A stretch of DNA of 64,000 nucleotides from Setoptus koraiensis. Its lineage: Eukaryota; Arthropoda. Position numbers and translations under genes: made by a program. Every line of letters starts with the position of its first letter. The stretch's first letter is position 1. Shown here piece by piece: positions 1 to 12,954 of the stretch. Where the stretch lies: assembly GCA_048013815.1 (NCBI GenBank), contig CM106586.1:23622001-23686000 (forward strand), in the 5' to 3' direction. The notes beneath the pieces were generated by a model. It worked only from the letters and a program-made list of their open reading frames with translations, made no database searches and was not told the DNA's origin.

Positions 1-180
1 CGACGCCACTGGTCGCATAGACACTCACAAGTTGTTGTGAGAGCGACGGATATAAACACGGCGAGCACGCAAACGCAACATCGCCGAGCTTGCCAATTTG
101 GCCGATACAGTTACATATTATATAGTTATAGTTATTAGTTACATACTCACTATTCACATACTGCCACTACGATACTATTC

Positions 181-224
181 TCATACACACTGTACTCATA
201 CACACTGTACTCATACACACTGTA
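181..224. repeat. 15-bp tandem repeat, 3 copies
   Basis: The unit TCATACACACTGTAC is repeated twice perfectly and a third time lacking its last base. It lies in gene-free DNA. Confidence 0.9.
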
Positions 225-594
225 TGATACAGTCTGTATGAGGCAGGCATGGGCGATATTGGCTATATTAGGGTATCGCTGTCACACTAATTAGCAGACA
301 CTTGTTGGCCCTGCGCCTGTGCCCATTGTCTCGCCAGCTAATGAGCTGCCAACAGCGTCTAGCCAGAGTCAGCTGATCGGGCTGATGCATACGCAATGGC
401 TTGTTTACACTTTTTGTGACTCGCAAATTGTGAGCAATTCGTAAGCGATCCCATGCGAGAGTGATCGTGTTTCCAGATCATCCATCACTGGTCGCCGGTG
501 CGCTCGCTGGCCTGTTTGCATTGGCGCACGAAGCTAAAAATTGCAGCCGCTCGGCCGCTAATTTGAGCCGCCGTCAATCATGGCAATCGCGCCA

Positions 595-629
595 ATAATC
601 ATGGCGATAATCATGACGATAATCATGCC
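595..629. repeat. 12-bp tandem repeat, about 3 copies
   Basis: The unit ATAATCATGGCG recurs three times, with G/A variation at one position and a truncated last copy. Confidence 0.8.
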
Positions 630-1215
630 AAAAGTGATAGAGTTTGCAGCGCGCTAATTAGAGACCCGTTAGCCGTCAGCCGTCAGCCGAGCGCCGACTG
701 CAGAGCCTCCGACACGCAGACCGTCCAATGCCGACCATTGCAGCCGAGAAAGGGGCTAGCCCAAATGGAAATCGAGAATCCCAATTTGGGCTCGAATCGG
801 CGCTCGCTCTGCGCGCTCGGCGCTGCGCTCGTCCGATTGCAATTTGAATCCAAATTAAAATTCAAATTTAAATTTATGTGTGCCCATACGCGATTGTGTG
901 AGTGTGAGTGTTTGTGTGCTTGCGACCAGCAACTGGACGGCGCCAGCGAGACGCAACATGACGCAACAAGCCTCTCGAACAGATATCACCTTGATCACTA
1001 TGCCGCTCTGCTTGCGATGCCACTCACTGGCAGTGAGTCACTGCTGCTCGCCGGCTGGTCACTCTCAACTGGTCACTCTCAGCTGGTCACTCGCCGGCTG
1101 GGTGTTGGTGCGCTCATCGTGATGGCGCGGTGTTGATTGTGGCGCCTAAGTGTGGTGCTAATAATACACGCTTGTGTGTGTGTATTGCGTAATGGCCAGT
1201 TGTAAACTTGAGACT

Positions 1216-1240
1216 TGTTGCCGTTGTTGTTGTTGCTGTT

Positions 1241-1280
<40 letters not shown>

Positions 1281-1296
1281 TTGTTGTTGTTGTTGC
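1216..1296. repeat. TTG/CTG trinucleotide tract
   Basis: An imperfect TTG/CTG array with one CCG interruption near its start. Its translations are pure Leu or Cys runs and are not evidence of a gene. Confidence 0.9.
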
Positions 1297-1463
1297 ATCA
1301 TCGCCGCAGCCAATGGCGTGGATGGAATGAGTTCATTCGCAAGGATTCACAACGATTCACAACGATGAGCCGTAAGTGGTTAGTGTCACTGACCAGTTAG
1401 TGACCAGTAGTGCAGTCCATCCATCATTCGCTCTTGTCATTTTGCAGCGGCGGCAACACACGA

Positions 1464-1515
1464 CAGCATCAACAACAGCATCAACAGCAACAACAGCAGC
1501 AACAACAACAACAAC
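1464..1515. repeat. CAA/CAG trinucleotide tract
   Basis: Imperfect CAA/CAG/CAT array on the plus strand. In one frame it would encode Gln, but the flanking frame has no ATG start or recognisable domain. Confidence 0.85.
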
Positions 1516-1810
1516 CGAAACAACGGCGTCTTCTTCGGCCTCGGCATGCAGCCGGGCAGCCGGCCGGCCGGCCGTTCGCTGCCAAGCTCACTGAGAATAG
1601 ATTAAATGACAATGACCGTTATTTAGGACCTTCACTTTAATTTTGATTCTGATTCTGATTTTGAAGTGAGGCCATCAAGGCACCTAGTGGCTCAATGCTG
1701 GCTCAATGGTGGCTTTATGGTGGCTTTAATAATGGCTCAACAAGGCGCAACAAGTGCCAGTGTCCACTTTTATCCAGGCAACACCATTCATGCCACTTCA
1801 ACGGCGACTG

Positions 1811-1840
1811 CAATGCCGACCAATGCCGACCAATGCCGAC
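1811..1840. repeat. 10-bp tandem repeat, 3 perfect copies
   Basis: The unit CAATGCCGAC is repeated three times without change. Confidence 0.95.
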
Positions 1841-2568
1841 CAAAGGCGATAAAAGTGCAAGTTGCATGCGCACGCCATCTACGTTATTTGCCTAAACTTG
1901 CCAGCTCAAACTAAATCGCCATGCCAACCGTATTAATCTGCCTATTATGTAATCATAATCTGTGTGCCGTCTTTAACATGTCGAGCATGTGCTGATTGAC
2001 CACAAATACGCTGCTCGCATATGTGAGTCAATTTACGGCAACAGTCACACGAATGACAAATGAGAATTGAGTTAGCGGCCACAGAAACGCTACATTTTCG
2101 CATTATCCCTGGCTTGTTTCAACGGCACAAGATTAAATTATCATTGTTGTTATTGTTGTTATTTCTGTTAGTGCGCCATTTCATCATTGTTGTGCGTCAC
2201 AACATAATAATGCTATTGCACTCTTGACTGGCCCCAAAAATCACTCAAATCCAGTCAGATTGGACCGAGGCTCGAACAAGTTTTGCGCACTGTGCAACCT
2301 ATGCAATGCACAGCTCATAAGTGAGAGCGGTCGAAATGCTTGCGCCACGCAATTGGCACGCGCCACAATTGGTAAGCCATTTGTATTTAGATCAAAAACA
2401 GCCACAATGCTCCAGTTTGTGTCCGACAAAACTGGCCAGTTTAGTCCGGCCAAAGGCACCTTGAAATGGGCTCGAGTTTTTTGTTTGCGCCATTGCCGTT
2501 GCCATGGCCAGTCCGTTATGCACACACTGTCTGGCATTGTTTGCCGTCATTGTTTGCCGCTTGCAACA

Positions 2569-2622
2569 ATTCCGACCATTCCGACCATTCCGACCATTCC
2601 GACCATTCCGACCATTCCGACC
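2569..2622. repeat. 9-bp tandem repeat, 6 perfect copies
   Basis: The unit ATTCCGACC is repeated six times, followed by a degenerate ATTGCAACC copy. It creates Ile-Pro-Thr and Asp-His-Ser pseudo-repeats in translation; because the period is a multiple of three these are not evidence of coding. Confidence 0.95.
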
Positions 2623-3140
2623 ATTGCAACCGTTGCGTCAATTCCAACGATCGAGCCAACAATGGCAGCAATAATCCAATGGCACCAACCCAATGGCACC
2701 AATCCAATGGCACAAATCAAACACTGCAACCCAATTCACCGGTGAATCGATCGTGGCTGCGATCCGTGCGTGAATCAAGCGACGAGCCAGTTCACAATGA
2801 GCACTACTAACAAGTGTTGTAAGTGTTAGCTGTGATCACGTCCACGCTTGAATCGCGCAATCGCCAAGGCCTCCCAAGGCAAATCGCCAACGAGTGGCCG
2901 ATGTCCGCGTTTCGACCGCCATCGCATCTCACCTGTATTCTCGTGTGTGTACAACATACTTAACTGCACTTAATTAGCCAGCCTTTCTAATTAAGTGACA
3001 CACACACATTGCTTGATTGTCCCTCTGGCGGCCAGGTGGGTCTGGCCAGATTGGTCGGCTCACATTGTGAGATGACCAGCAGCAGAGAGAGGCGCGAAAG
3101 TGTTTGCGTGCTGATCTCGCTCGCTGAGACTCGTCGGCGC

Positions 3141-3189
3141 CAGCATCAGCAGCAACAACAACAACGACAACAACAACAGCAACAACAAT
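3141..3189. repeat. CAA/CAG trinucleotide tract
   Basis: Imperfect CAG/CAA array with one CGA interruption. Confidence 0.85.
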
Positions 3190-3413
3190 GAAATAATCAA
3201 GAGAAAATATCCGCGCGCAAACTTGGCAACTATTGATAATATTTGCACTATTAGTTGTCTTAATGAGCTAATCACTGCCAAGCTGGTAGTGCCAACGAGC
3301 TGCCGAACAAGCCGCCGAACAAGCCGGCCGAATCAGCTGACCAGGTGAGTGCGTTTGTCGCATGCTCGTCGTCGTCTAATCAACAAATTGTCTGTATCTA
3401 CAGACTTGTGTTG

Positions 3414-3510
3414 TACAGGTAATGTACAGGTAATGTGCAGGCGATACACAGCTAATGCACAGGTAATGAACAGATAATACACAGGTGATACACGGATAAT
3501 ACACAGGTGA
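3414..3510. repeat. 11-bp minisatellite, about 9 copies
   Basis: Units follow a consensus close to CACAGGTAATG; the first two copies (TACAGGTAATG) are identical and later copies drift to CACAGGTGATA or CACGGATAATA. Most units contain CAGGTAAT or CAGGTGAT, so the array resembles a row of splice-donor-like or CAGGTG E-box words. No transcript is evident. Confidence 0.9.
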
Positions 3511-3840
3511 GGAGCTGTTGTCTGGCTGGAGTTAGTATAGCAAATAGCAAATAGAGGCCAGCAGAGGCTAGTAGACAGTGCAGTTATTAACCTATGGCAC
3601 AGTTATTGTTTTTGTGTGTCTGTTGGTGTGTCTGGCTAACATGACGCAATAGCAGCACTGCCATTGATAATTGCGCGATTTAGCCAGCGATGAGCCAGTT
3701 TGCATAGCCTTTGTTTATTTATTCATTGATAATGATTATTTTCAATCAACTTTTGCGAGCACAACAACAAACAAACACTTAGCTCAGTCGGTTGGTTGGC
3801 GTGCTGCCGTTGCTGCCGTTGCTCACGGGTAAAGCGAACG

Positions 3841-3895
3841 GCGGATAGAGGGAGACGCGGATAGAGAGCGACGCGGATAGAGAGCGACGCGGATA
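3841..3895. repeat. 16-bp tandem repeat, 3.4 copies
   Basis: The unit GCGGATAGAGAGCGAC is present three times (the first copy reads GGGAGAC at its end), followed by a partial GCGGATA. Confidence 0.9.
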
Positions 3896-4052
3896 AAAAG
3901 AGAGAGCTTGATTGGCGAGAATAAATGAATGTTTAATTATCTGGCCAGATCGAGCCAGCTAATGAGCGTTGCGATTCAACGGCTCGCCGGCTGCGCAGGC
4001 CGGATCCGCAGACGAGAGTGTGTTGAGCTCATTGCAAGATCGATACCTGTCT

Positions 4053-4112
4053 GTCGGGTGCTGCAACCCGTCGGGTACTGCAACCCGTCGGATACTGCAA
4101 CCCGTCGGATGG
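4053..4112. repeat. 17-bp tandem repeat, 3.5 copies
   Basis: The unit GTCGGATACTGCAACCC is repeated three times with one or two substitutions, plus a partial copy GTCGGATGG. Confidence 0.9.
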
Positions 4113-5712
4113 CATGCGATGGGAAGCCCGTCATGGGATCGGATCGAAGCTGAGGAAAATTGAAGAAAAACTTGAGAAAAATTGGAGAAAAATCTGAGCG
4201 AAATTCGAGGAAAATTCGAGAAAAACAAGACGGGACAGCCTCCGTTCGCCAGCTACCGACTGCTTGCGCTGGCAGCGGATGCATACATGTAATTTGCAGC
4301 GGATATTGCAGCTCGATGTGCGAAAACTTGTTCCATCTTTGTGTTGGCTCGATTTTGTTCGGCTCGCCGGCAATCGATGGCAACCTGGATGATGATCGCA
4401 GCGTCATTACGATACGCTCACCGATGATAACTCCATCCGGCGCCTATCAACGTGAGTGATCGGCGCGATCGGCGCTGATCGGCCCGCTGTTATCGCCGAG
4501 CTCGCTTCTTCGCCTTGCCGCCGCCGTCGTCGTCGTCGTCGTCGTCTCACCCACCGACTGTAGCAACACAGCAACAGTGTCTTGATACATGATACTTGCT
4601 GCCGATAGCTCACTGTGTGTCGCCGTTAACTTGTAACTTGTCGCTATTATGAGTCATGAGATTATGATACAATGCTGCGCTGCAATTGATTGTGATGCCA
4701 CAATCGGTTTTAAGTGACTTGTGCAGGCGATCGCTTGCGAGATGCGCCGGCAGCGCCAATTCATATTGCAACCAGCCGAATGGCTGCCGCGAATCAGATG
4801 CTGGCCATGATAAACAAGCTGAGACACAAGACGAGATAAAATGGCAGACAAGATAGGTGGCGAGGCTGTGAAGAAATTGTGAAGAAACTGTGACGCAATT
4901 GCCACCAAACAAAAACAATTTGCAAAGTGCTCAACACATCGGCTGCCCTCTCGAGCTTGCTGTTGGGCGATTTATTTGAGCGGTTGCAGGGGCGAGCGGC
5001 GAGCGGAGTTGCCGACGACAGGTTCGACGGCTCAACGGTGTCGGACCGATGAGAATGTGAGATTGAGCGCGATAACAAGCGAGCGACGACAATCATCCAG
5101 CAGTAACTAGAGGCTAAATAGATTGGCATCAGTGTTAGCCAGTAGATATCGATCCAGTAGCCCCGAGTAAATGAGTTAATTAGCTGCAATGGCCAGTTTG
5201 TTGCATCGCTGGCTGGCTGGCTGGCTGACTGGCGAAAATAATCCAGCCAAAACGGCCGATACGGCAGCATATAAAATGTTTGGCCATATCGCGAGTGTAG
5301 CATACACAATGGCCGGTTTGCATATCAATTATTATATATTATTGTATATTATTATATTATTATATATTATTGTAATTGTTGCGAGCAGTAGCTGCTCATC
5401 AAGTCAGGCAACAATGTGCCACAAGTGACCACTTTGGCTCATTTGCAGACTTATTAGGTAAGGTCACTGGCAAAGGTTGGCAAGGTTTGCGTAATTGTGG
5501 GCAACCAATTGCAGCCAACAAGTTGCTCAGTTTGTCCAACGACAGCTTGTAACAGCTTGTGGGAGCTCGATCAACGGCCACTTGATCAACGGCGACAGCT
5601 GATGAGCAAGCCGCTGATATTATTTATTTAAAGCATTTATAACATGACGACTGCTAATGTGACAACTATTAACTGCTGATACAATGACTGGCAATGCCGA
5701 CTGACGGCTCTG

Positions 5713-5760
5713 TATCTATCAGAGAGTCTATCTATTAGAGAGTCTATCTATTAGAGAGAG
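5713..5760. repeat. 16-bp tandem repeat, 3 copies
   Basis: The unit TATCTATTAGAGAGTC is present three times with a single substitution per variant copy. Confidence 0.9.
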
Positions 5761-6146
5761 AAAGGAGAATTGTAATTATTCATATCGAGCATTATTTATA
5801 TCGAGCCGGGCGAGTCGATGACAAGCTGTCAACATCAACAGAGGCCACACGGTCGACATTGAACCCGCCAAATGGCCGAATGGCAAAATGGCAAAATGGC
5901 GAAATGGCGAAAAAGAAGCAGCTCATGTCATGCAGTGACACACTACTTATGCGACCAACTTTATATTTGAGACACTCATATATAATATATATATATGATA
6001 CACTTGTCGCCAACTTGTGCCAACGAGGTCAACGACTCACAATCGTTGGTCAGTGTTGGCCGAGCATGCAATACACACAAATAGGTTATGTGTGTCGTCG
6101 TGACGCTTCGTTAGGGGCCAACGATGATACGAGCGCGATATGACGG

Positions 6147-6180
6147 CGATACGACGACGATACGACGACGATACGACGAC
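6147..6180. repeat. 11-bp tandem repeat, 3 copies
   Basis: The unit CGATACGACGA is repeated three times. It is a second 11-bp-period array in the same gene-free region as the one at 3414-3510. Confidence 0.9.
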
Positions 6181-7962
6181 GACGTAACCACGATATGGCC
6201 ACATTATGGCCATGGTTCATGTGCAAAGGTGAAAGTAAATTGTTATTGGCAGCAGCCCGAGCGAGCAGTGAGATTAGCTGACTTGCATACGCTGTTGATA
6301 GTGTGATATTGGCCTTGCCAAGAGGGCCTTGAGTTGGCCAGTGGCCGGACAGTGAAACGAACAAGTCGAGTGGGATTGTCGTGCAGCGAGGACGACTCAC
6401 GTCCAATGAGCACAACAGCAACAGCAACAACAACAGCTGCTCACATGCTCGCCAAGACACTTGATGAGCCATTGCTCAGGTGATGATATTGGTGAACTTT
6501 GTCGCTGACATTGGCCCAAAGTTTGTTGCTGCTGGGCAAAAATGCAGCCAAATCAATGTCAAATATGCAACAGCACCACAAATGAGACAACAGGTAACAA
6601 GTTAATTTGCAATTTAATCGTTTATTTTATCATTTCTCTAATACGAGCGCACAAGCAAATGTCACATCACTGCTGACATTTGCAACATGTTGCCTGGCCA
6701 CTGTGTGCTGCTGCTGCGAATTGTCATTGCGACAGAAGAAGAATTCGCTCCTGAGTTGGCCCTCGAATTCGCTCGTTCTCATACTGGCAGATGTGACGAG
6801 AAGCCCACGGGAACTTTCTCACACATCATGCTAGTATGATGCTCGTATCACTCGCATTAGTGGAGGCATCGAGTGTCGTAGAAAGGCAACAACGAGATCA
6901 CCTGACGGATTGCCTTTTCGAGACACTGGCTGTCAGTGACTGGCTGTCAGTGTCGAACGGGCCTAATGAGCTCGCAGTGACTCAATGCGAGCACCGGCAT
7001 TCGCGCAATCAGGCAACTTGGCCAGGCTAGCGGCAAATTGGGCAAGTTGGGCTAGTATCAAATATGACAAATTGCAGCAACTGATGGCATGTTTGCCATT
7101 ATCCGTTAGTGTGAGTGTGTGTGCGTGTGCGTTAATTAACAATTGTTGATTGTTTGATTTACAGCTACCTGTTCTCACAGCTGCTTGCTCTGTCTAACTC
7201 TATTGGTGTGTGTGTGTGTGTAACCTGCGAAACCTGTTGCTTCAAATTAAATAAAGCCTGCGTATAAATAAGCATGTATCAATACAGGTAAGCAGTTATC
7301 AGGTGAGCGAGCCGACAAAAATCGTGTCAGAGATGGCGATTGAGATACGAGCGAAAGTAACACTTGTAATAGCTTTTGTGTTAGTGATTTAATATAAGTT
7401 TTGGTGTGGTTTGTGTGACACTTAGCAATAGTGAGGCGTATGTAACAGTTGTTGTAAGAGATTTATCCCAAGACGCATGACACGACCGTAATGAATCAGA
7501 TAATCAATGGTAACATGATGCAGTTAATTGATTGTGGCGCGATAATTATTCAATAAGTTCGCACAGCTCCTGTTCAACGGCAACGGCACACAACGGTGCT
7601 GCAAATAAGCAATGCAAGTGTGAATAATTAGATCAGTTCCTCATCCAGTGTCCAGTGGATGCAGTGGCCGGCAACAAAAAACCAAGCAACAGCCAACTAA
7701 CAGCCCTGGCCATTGGCGACAATCCAATACCAATAGTAATATAATTAATATACTCTCTATATCCAATATAACGGTGTAATATAACGGAAATGGTGGCGTT
7801 GCGCCAACAGTAACGATCGTGACACAACTGCCACAAGTGTGTGGTATACAAATATGAATATTTTATATTCTATGCCAAATATATAAAATTATCACCGCGT
7901 TTGTGTCCACGATGACAATCACTGTCGACAGTAACGGCGCCCCCATCGCGCACTGTGCCGGC

Positions 7963-8031
7963 CAATAATAACAATAATAATAATAACAATAATAATAACA
8001 ACAATAATGATGATAATGATGATAATAATGA
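7963..8031. repeat. AAT/AAC/GAT trinucleotide tract
   Basis: Imperfect AAT and AAC units grading into GAT units. Confidence 0.85.
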
Positions 8032-8736
8032 GACAATCGCCAATGATGGCCATAATCGGGGTATGTTCGTGCGAGCCGACTAATGAGCGTTAGTGGATTG
8101 GAGCTAGCGTTATTTTGCTCTCGCATGAGACCACTCACGGCATAAACAAAGGGCAAGTTAATTTGTTTGTTGTCGACATCATCAGTGCGGCGACCACCAC
8201 AATCACCGGCAACATATATGACGTACAACATAACGCACATGATATAACTTGTATGCTATTACTTGTATGATGTAACGGTCAACAGGTAAGCGCGATACCC
8301 AAACACATAGAGAGAGACAGCGCAGTGAGAGACAACAAAGACAAATGCAGAGAGAGAGACAAACACTGACAACTTGTGAGAGAATAAGTAATGTCGCCGT
8401 TTACCCTTTGCTTCCTCAATATCTATCGAGCAGCAGTTGATAATAGCGCGATTATAATGCATAAGTGGTGGTCGCCATCATTACAGAATGTTAGTGTTGA
8501 TAGTGTTGATGGGCCTGGCCGACAGACAACAGTGCACTGGCTTTAGCAAGAACAGAATAGATAAATAAATAAATAAATGAGAACGCCAGTTGTTGTTTCC
8601 TCAATTGAAGTCACACAATTTAAACTGTTCGCTCTTCAGCTAACTGATTGTGAGCCCAACTGGCTCATGATATATGAGCCAGTCGGCTGGCTCGCTCGGC
8701 CAGACCGGCCAAAATATCCAATTAAATAGCGCCCGA

Positions 8737-8830
8737 GCAACGACAGCAACAACAACAACGACAACAGCAACAACAACGACAGCAGCAACAACAACGACAG
8801 CAGCAGCAACAACGACAACAACAACAACAA
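8737..8830. repeat. CAA/CAG/CGA trinucleotide tract
   Basis: A higher-order array in which CAACAACGACAG-like blocks of 12-15 bp recur several times. Confidence 0.9.
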
Positions 8831-10124
8831 GTGTACAGGTGACGTACCTTCCTTGAAGCGCGCTGGCCAATTGTTATTGGCTATTGTTGGCTGGCGTCGG
8901 TTCGTTAGCAGCGAGCGTTTGGCCATTTACAGTTTCACTCGTTTAGCAGTGATAAATGAACAGTGATTCTGGCAAGGCGCTGCCCACAACCGACCAGCAA
9001 CTATCGCCCGAGTGTTTCGCTGTCTCGGTGTCCCGTTTTCTCATTTGCTCGTTTGCTCGTTTTGCTCATTTTGCTCATTAGTCGGCGATGATGACGCACA
9101 AACAAACAAATCAACGGCTTGATACAACACACACGCACCCGCTCATGAGTGCATAAATAATATCGCACAACAGCCGGGCCAAATCAATCAAATTACATTT
9201 GTCGATTTGTCCGGCGATTTGTGCGACCATTTGCCTGACAAGTTGTGAGTTTCGGCACACACACACGGCAGCTATCAATTGTACGCTGCCGTTATGTGGC
9301 CGTTATGTCAACCGTTGCGTCACAGTCGACAGCAAACAATGCTGGCCGATCGCACAAGCCAATAACGGGCTTATATCGCATTTGAATGTGGCGACTTGTG
9401 CTGCATGTCATGTGCGTTATGCGTCGTCCGGGTTACGTTACATCGCGTTATGTCATTGGCGACAACAAGACAATGGCTACAATTACAACACTGTGTACAC
9501 CGCCGCAGTCATGGCTGCAATAAGAGAATCACGAGGTCATGATATTTTTGTTTTGTTCATATTCGCCTATTTCGTTGATGCCCATCGGCGCCCATTTGAT
9601 GCTGCCAATTGTTGTGATATTTTATTGTCAGTTGGCTCAAAATGACTCACAATTGGCTATCGTCGCCAGATATCTGTTGGCAAATATTGGCAAGTTCATT
9701 GTTCGTTGATCGGTCAATTCGATTCCATCTTGGGCTTCTGATAGCCGATAATGCAGACAATTGTACATACAATTGTAACATGTAACAAATACAATATGTG
9801 TACTATAATATTGCTGCCAATAATATTGCGTAATGCTGCCGCTGCTGCTGCTGCTGATAACTATGCTCCAGTTGGGTCGCTAATTAGCGCACTCTAATTA
9901 ATTGTCATTGTTCTAACACAAATTGCGTTACAACACAAATATAGTTGCGTTTGTTTGTATTGTATTGTGTCTTTTGTTTGTTTGCGACACAATCGCGTAG
10001 CATCGCTGGCGCATCTGATGCATTTGTGATACTAGAGATAGTTGCATCATACTCAACTTGTGCTAGCTCGGTGTTTGTAATGCAGCCAATTGAGCGCGAG
10101 CCAACAAAAAACGCAGCCTGTCAC

Positions 10125-10152
10125 AGTGTGTGTGTGTGTGTGTGTGTGTGTG
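10125..10152. repeat. GT dinucleotide repeat
   Basis: An essentially uninterrupted (GT)n run of about 28 bases. Confidence 0.9.
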
Positions 10153-10884
10153 AGCCCGTGAGCCAGCGAAAACAAACAAATCGTTTGTTAAACTCTCACT
10201 TTGTTAAACTGAACTGCTAAATTCATTGTTGTTGCTGCTGCTGCTGTGAATAACGGTGCGCTGATCGATGCCCCAATTGCTGAAACTGGCACTCGCAATG
10301 CGATCGGCAGCCATGGGCAAGTTACCTGTTGTAACACAGGTAAGTTGGCACTGAATTGAGCGCCAGTTATCATCGTATTACCCTTGTTGTTATTGTGCCT
10401 ACTGGCGATTAACTCTCTCATCCAATACTCGGCTTATATAAACACCTGTTGTATTGGCCTTGTTGCTGTCGTTGTTGTTGCTGTTTGCTGGCAACGCTCG
10501 CTGGCAACGTGCTCGCCATAACAACAACGACAGCCAAGTTCAATGGGAACACAGCCAAGCACCCTCATAGGGGCACCTTCAGTTTCGGGCCGACGGCAAG
10601 CGCCGCGCCAATCACGGCTGCTATGTAATGTATACGATACACAACGGTCTCATGTGGGACCGGTCCAGTCAGACTGGACAGCACTTGGCCAAAGGCTGCG
10701 CTTTGGTCGCAATCAATCAAAGTCCCGTATGATGCTCGCAAGTGACTCACAAGCCAGCCAACAAGAGCATTGGATGTGATCGCCATTACAAACAAACGGA
10801 CAAACATTACACACAACAACTGGAATATGCCATTATTATACGATTATGCTTGTGCATTTACTACCAACTAACGAAGGTCTCATG

Positions 10885-10961
10885 TATGATAACTTGGGTA
10901 TGATAACTTGGATATGATAACTTGGATATGATAACTGGCGTATGATAACTTACATATGATA
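10885..10961. repeat. 14-bp minisatellite, 5.5 copies
   Basis: The unit TATGATAACTTGGA is repeated five times with few substitutions, then a partial TATGATA. Confidence 0.9.
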
Positions 10962-11570
10962 GAAGGATTATATATATGAAAGTGAGCTCTTTTCGCTCGA
11001 CAATGCAACAATTCAACTATCGGTGCTCCACTTGTCTATCTATGCAACTCGCATCGCAACTTGTAGATATCACACTCAACAAATCAATTCAATTCTTATC
11101 TCTCTATCGCCTGTATCACTTGTGTGCCACTGGTCCACTTTTGCATCGCTGCCATTCATGGCGTATGTGGCACGTCTATTCAATTGACATGACGTATTCC
11201 ATTGACATCATACTCAATTGACATATGGCACACAAGCCACATGAGACACATGAGCCATTATGTGTCGCCTTATATTGATACGGTCAATCCATTGAGACGA
11301 TGCCCATTCATAGATCGAGAGCATTGTTGAGAGCGACAAAGCAACTGTCTGGTCAGCGTCACCTCTCGGCCGGCCACTTGTTGTTTGACATCATCACAAA
11401 CTGATTGACATAGATATTTGAGCCGGGTGAATTATGATAAATAGTCGGCCGTGATACAGCGCCGGCCAACTGACCAACCGGGCAGCTTTTCACTGTCCAT
11501 TAAGGTCGCCGCCGCCTTATCTCGTCCCGGGGTCCGCCACTTCGGGCTTATCGATTGTTGTCGGTGTTGT

Positions 11571-11643
11571 CGCTGCTGTAGCTGGTGCCGTTGTTGTTGA
11601 TGTTGTCGTTGTTGTTGATGTTGTTGTCGTTGTCGTTGTTGCT
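11571..11643. repeat. GTT/GTC/GCT trinucleotide tract
   Basis: Imperfect GTT array with GAT, GTC and GCT interruptions; on the minus strand it reads as a His/Gln-rich open frame without family similarity. Confidence 0.85.
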
Positions 11644-12625
11644 GGAGAAAGAAGCCGGAATAGGGCAGAGACACGCAGCACTAGAGATGTGGATGGAATA
11701 GTGAAACGATCGATCGATTATCCGCAATGATGATCATTCTTGCGTTTAAACCATCATCATCACCACATCGACTATGATTGACCGACCACATTCGCACACT
11801 ACGCACACAACAGCAACAACGGCAACAACAACAACGACAACAACAACGACAACAGGTCGCGCCGAAACAGGCCGATCAGCTGTTGTGGTTGCGCAACCCT
11901 CGCTCTCTAGCCCCCACCCCAACCCCCACTCTTTGCGAGCGCCTGCCCTAGGGCTCGAGGAAGAGAAAGAGAGTGAGAGTGCGAACAATTGCAAGCCGGC
12001 ATAGGGATAATTGTTTAAAAAGATCATGTAGAAAGAGAAAGGCAAAGAAACGATCGTGGGCCGCACTCAGCTGAGCCCATCGCCAGCTTGGTGTGATTAG
12101 TTGGTCAGCATCAGCAACATACGGTCTGCATCACCTGCTGCTACTGCTACTGCTACTACTGATGAATATTGCCAACTACCGTTATTCAGTCAGTTAGTAG
12201 ATGGCGGCTGGCAAGACAGGAAGATGGAAAGGTGGACACTGCATCGGCACGGACTGTGTGCTGTTTATGCTGCCAATGCACCTGCTATGGTTACAGGAGT
12301 AATTCTAAATTTAAAAAGCTGCCTGTTGCCTTATTAAAAGAACTCTTGAATCTCTCAATGGCCGCTGTATCGGCCATACAGCAGCCGATATTGGCCCGGC
12401 ATGCAGCGAAAAGCTGCGGTCACCAGTAATGAATGAATCACTCACACACACACACACACACAACAACAAGTGGTTGTGAATACTCGCGGCCAGATTAAAT
12501 TCGTACAGTAGTGAGAATTCGAGAGAGAGCGGGAAAGAATTTGTTGCGTTTCTATAATACGCTTCCGTTCCGTTATTGCGAGCGAGCGAACGAAGCAGCG
12601 AGCGAATTGTCGAAATGCTATCGCT

Positions 12626-12654
12626 CTTGCTCAAGCCGACGAGGCTTGAGCAAG
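12626..12654. other. Perfect 12-bp stem hairpin
   Basis: CTTGCTCAAGCC is followed by the loop GACGA and the exact reverse complement GGCTTGAGCAAG. The flanks are gene-free. It may be a structured RNA element or only a palindrome in DNA; nothing in the sequence shows transcription. Confidence 0.7.
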
Positions 12655-12813
12655 TAAAATAATTGTGTTGCATCAATGTGCAATTGCCGCAATTGGCTTG
12701 TAGCCGCTACCACTTTTGCTAGCCCAGTATTAGCTCGCTATGTGGCCAACACGTGGGCGAACTCTATGGTCAATAGTAATCAAGCTCATCTCACACGCCA
12801 AGAGCTCTGGTTC

Positions 12814-12954
<141 letters not shown>

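Larger units (their letters stand above)
1..8500. other. Gene-free, minisatellite-rich DNA
   Basis: I find no supportable gene here on either strand. Open frames longer than 100 codons begin at TTG or similar codons, cross tandem repeats and resemble no family. The DNA holds many short tandem arrays (listed separately), CAA/CAG and TTG/CTG tracts, and recurring short words such as GCCAAC and CAGTGAGTCACTG. It could be intergenic DNA, a large intron or the regulatory region of a gene lying outside the window; the sequence does not decide between these. Confidence 0.6.

Noticed and set aside
2224..2745. 173-codon plus-strand open frame
   Set aside because: It begins with TTG, runs through the 9-bp minisatellite and has no recognisable domain; the frame stays open because the repeat unit is a multiple of three.
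9199..9645. 148-codon plus-strand open frame
   Set aside because: Starts with TTG; Cys/His/Ala mixture with no motif spacing; no homology recognised.
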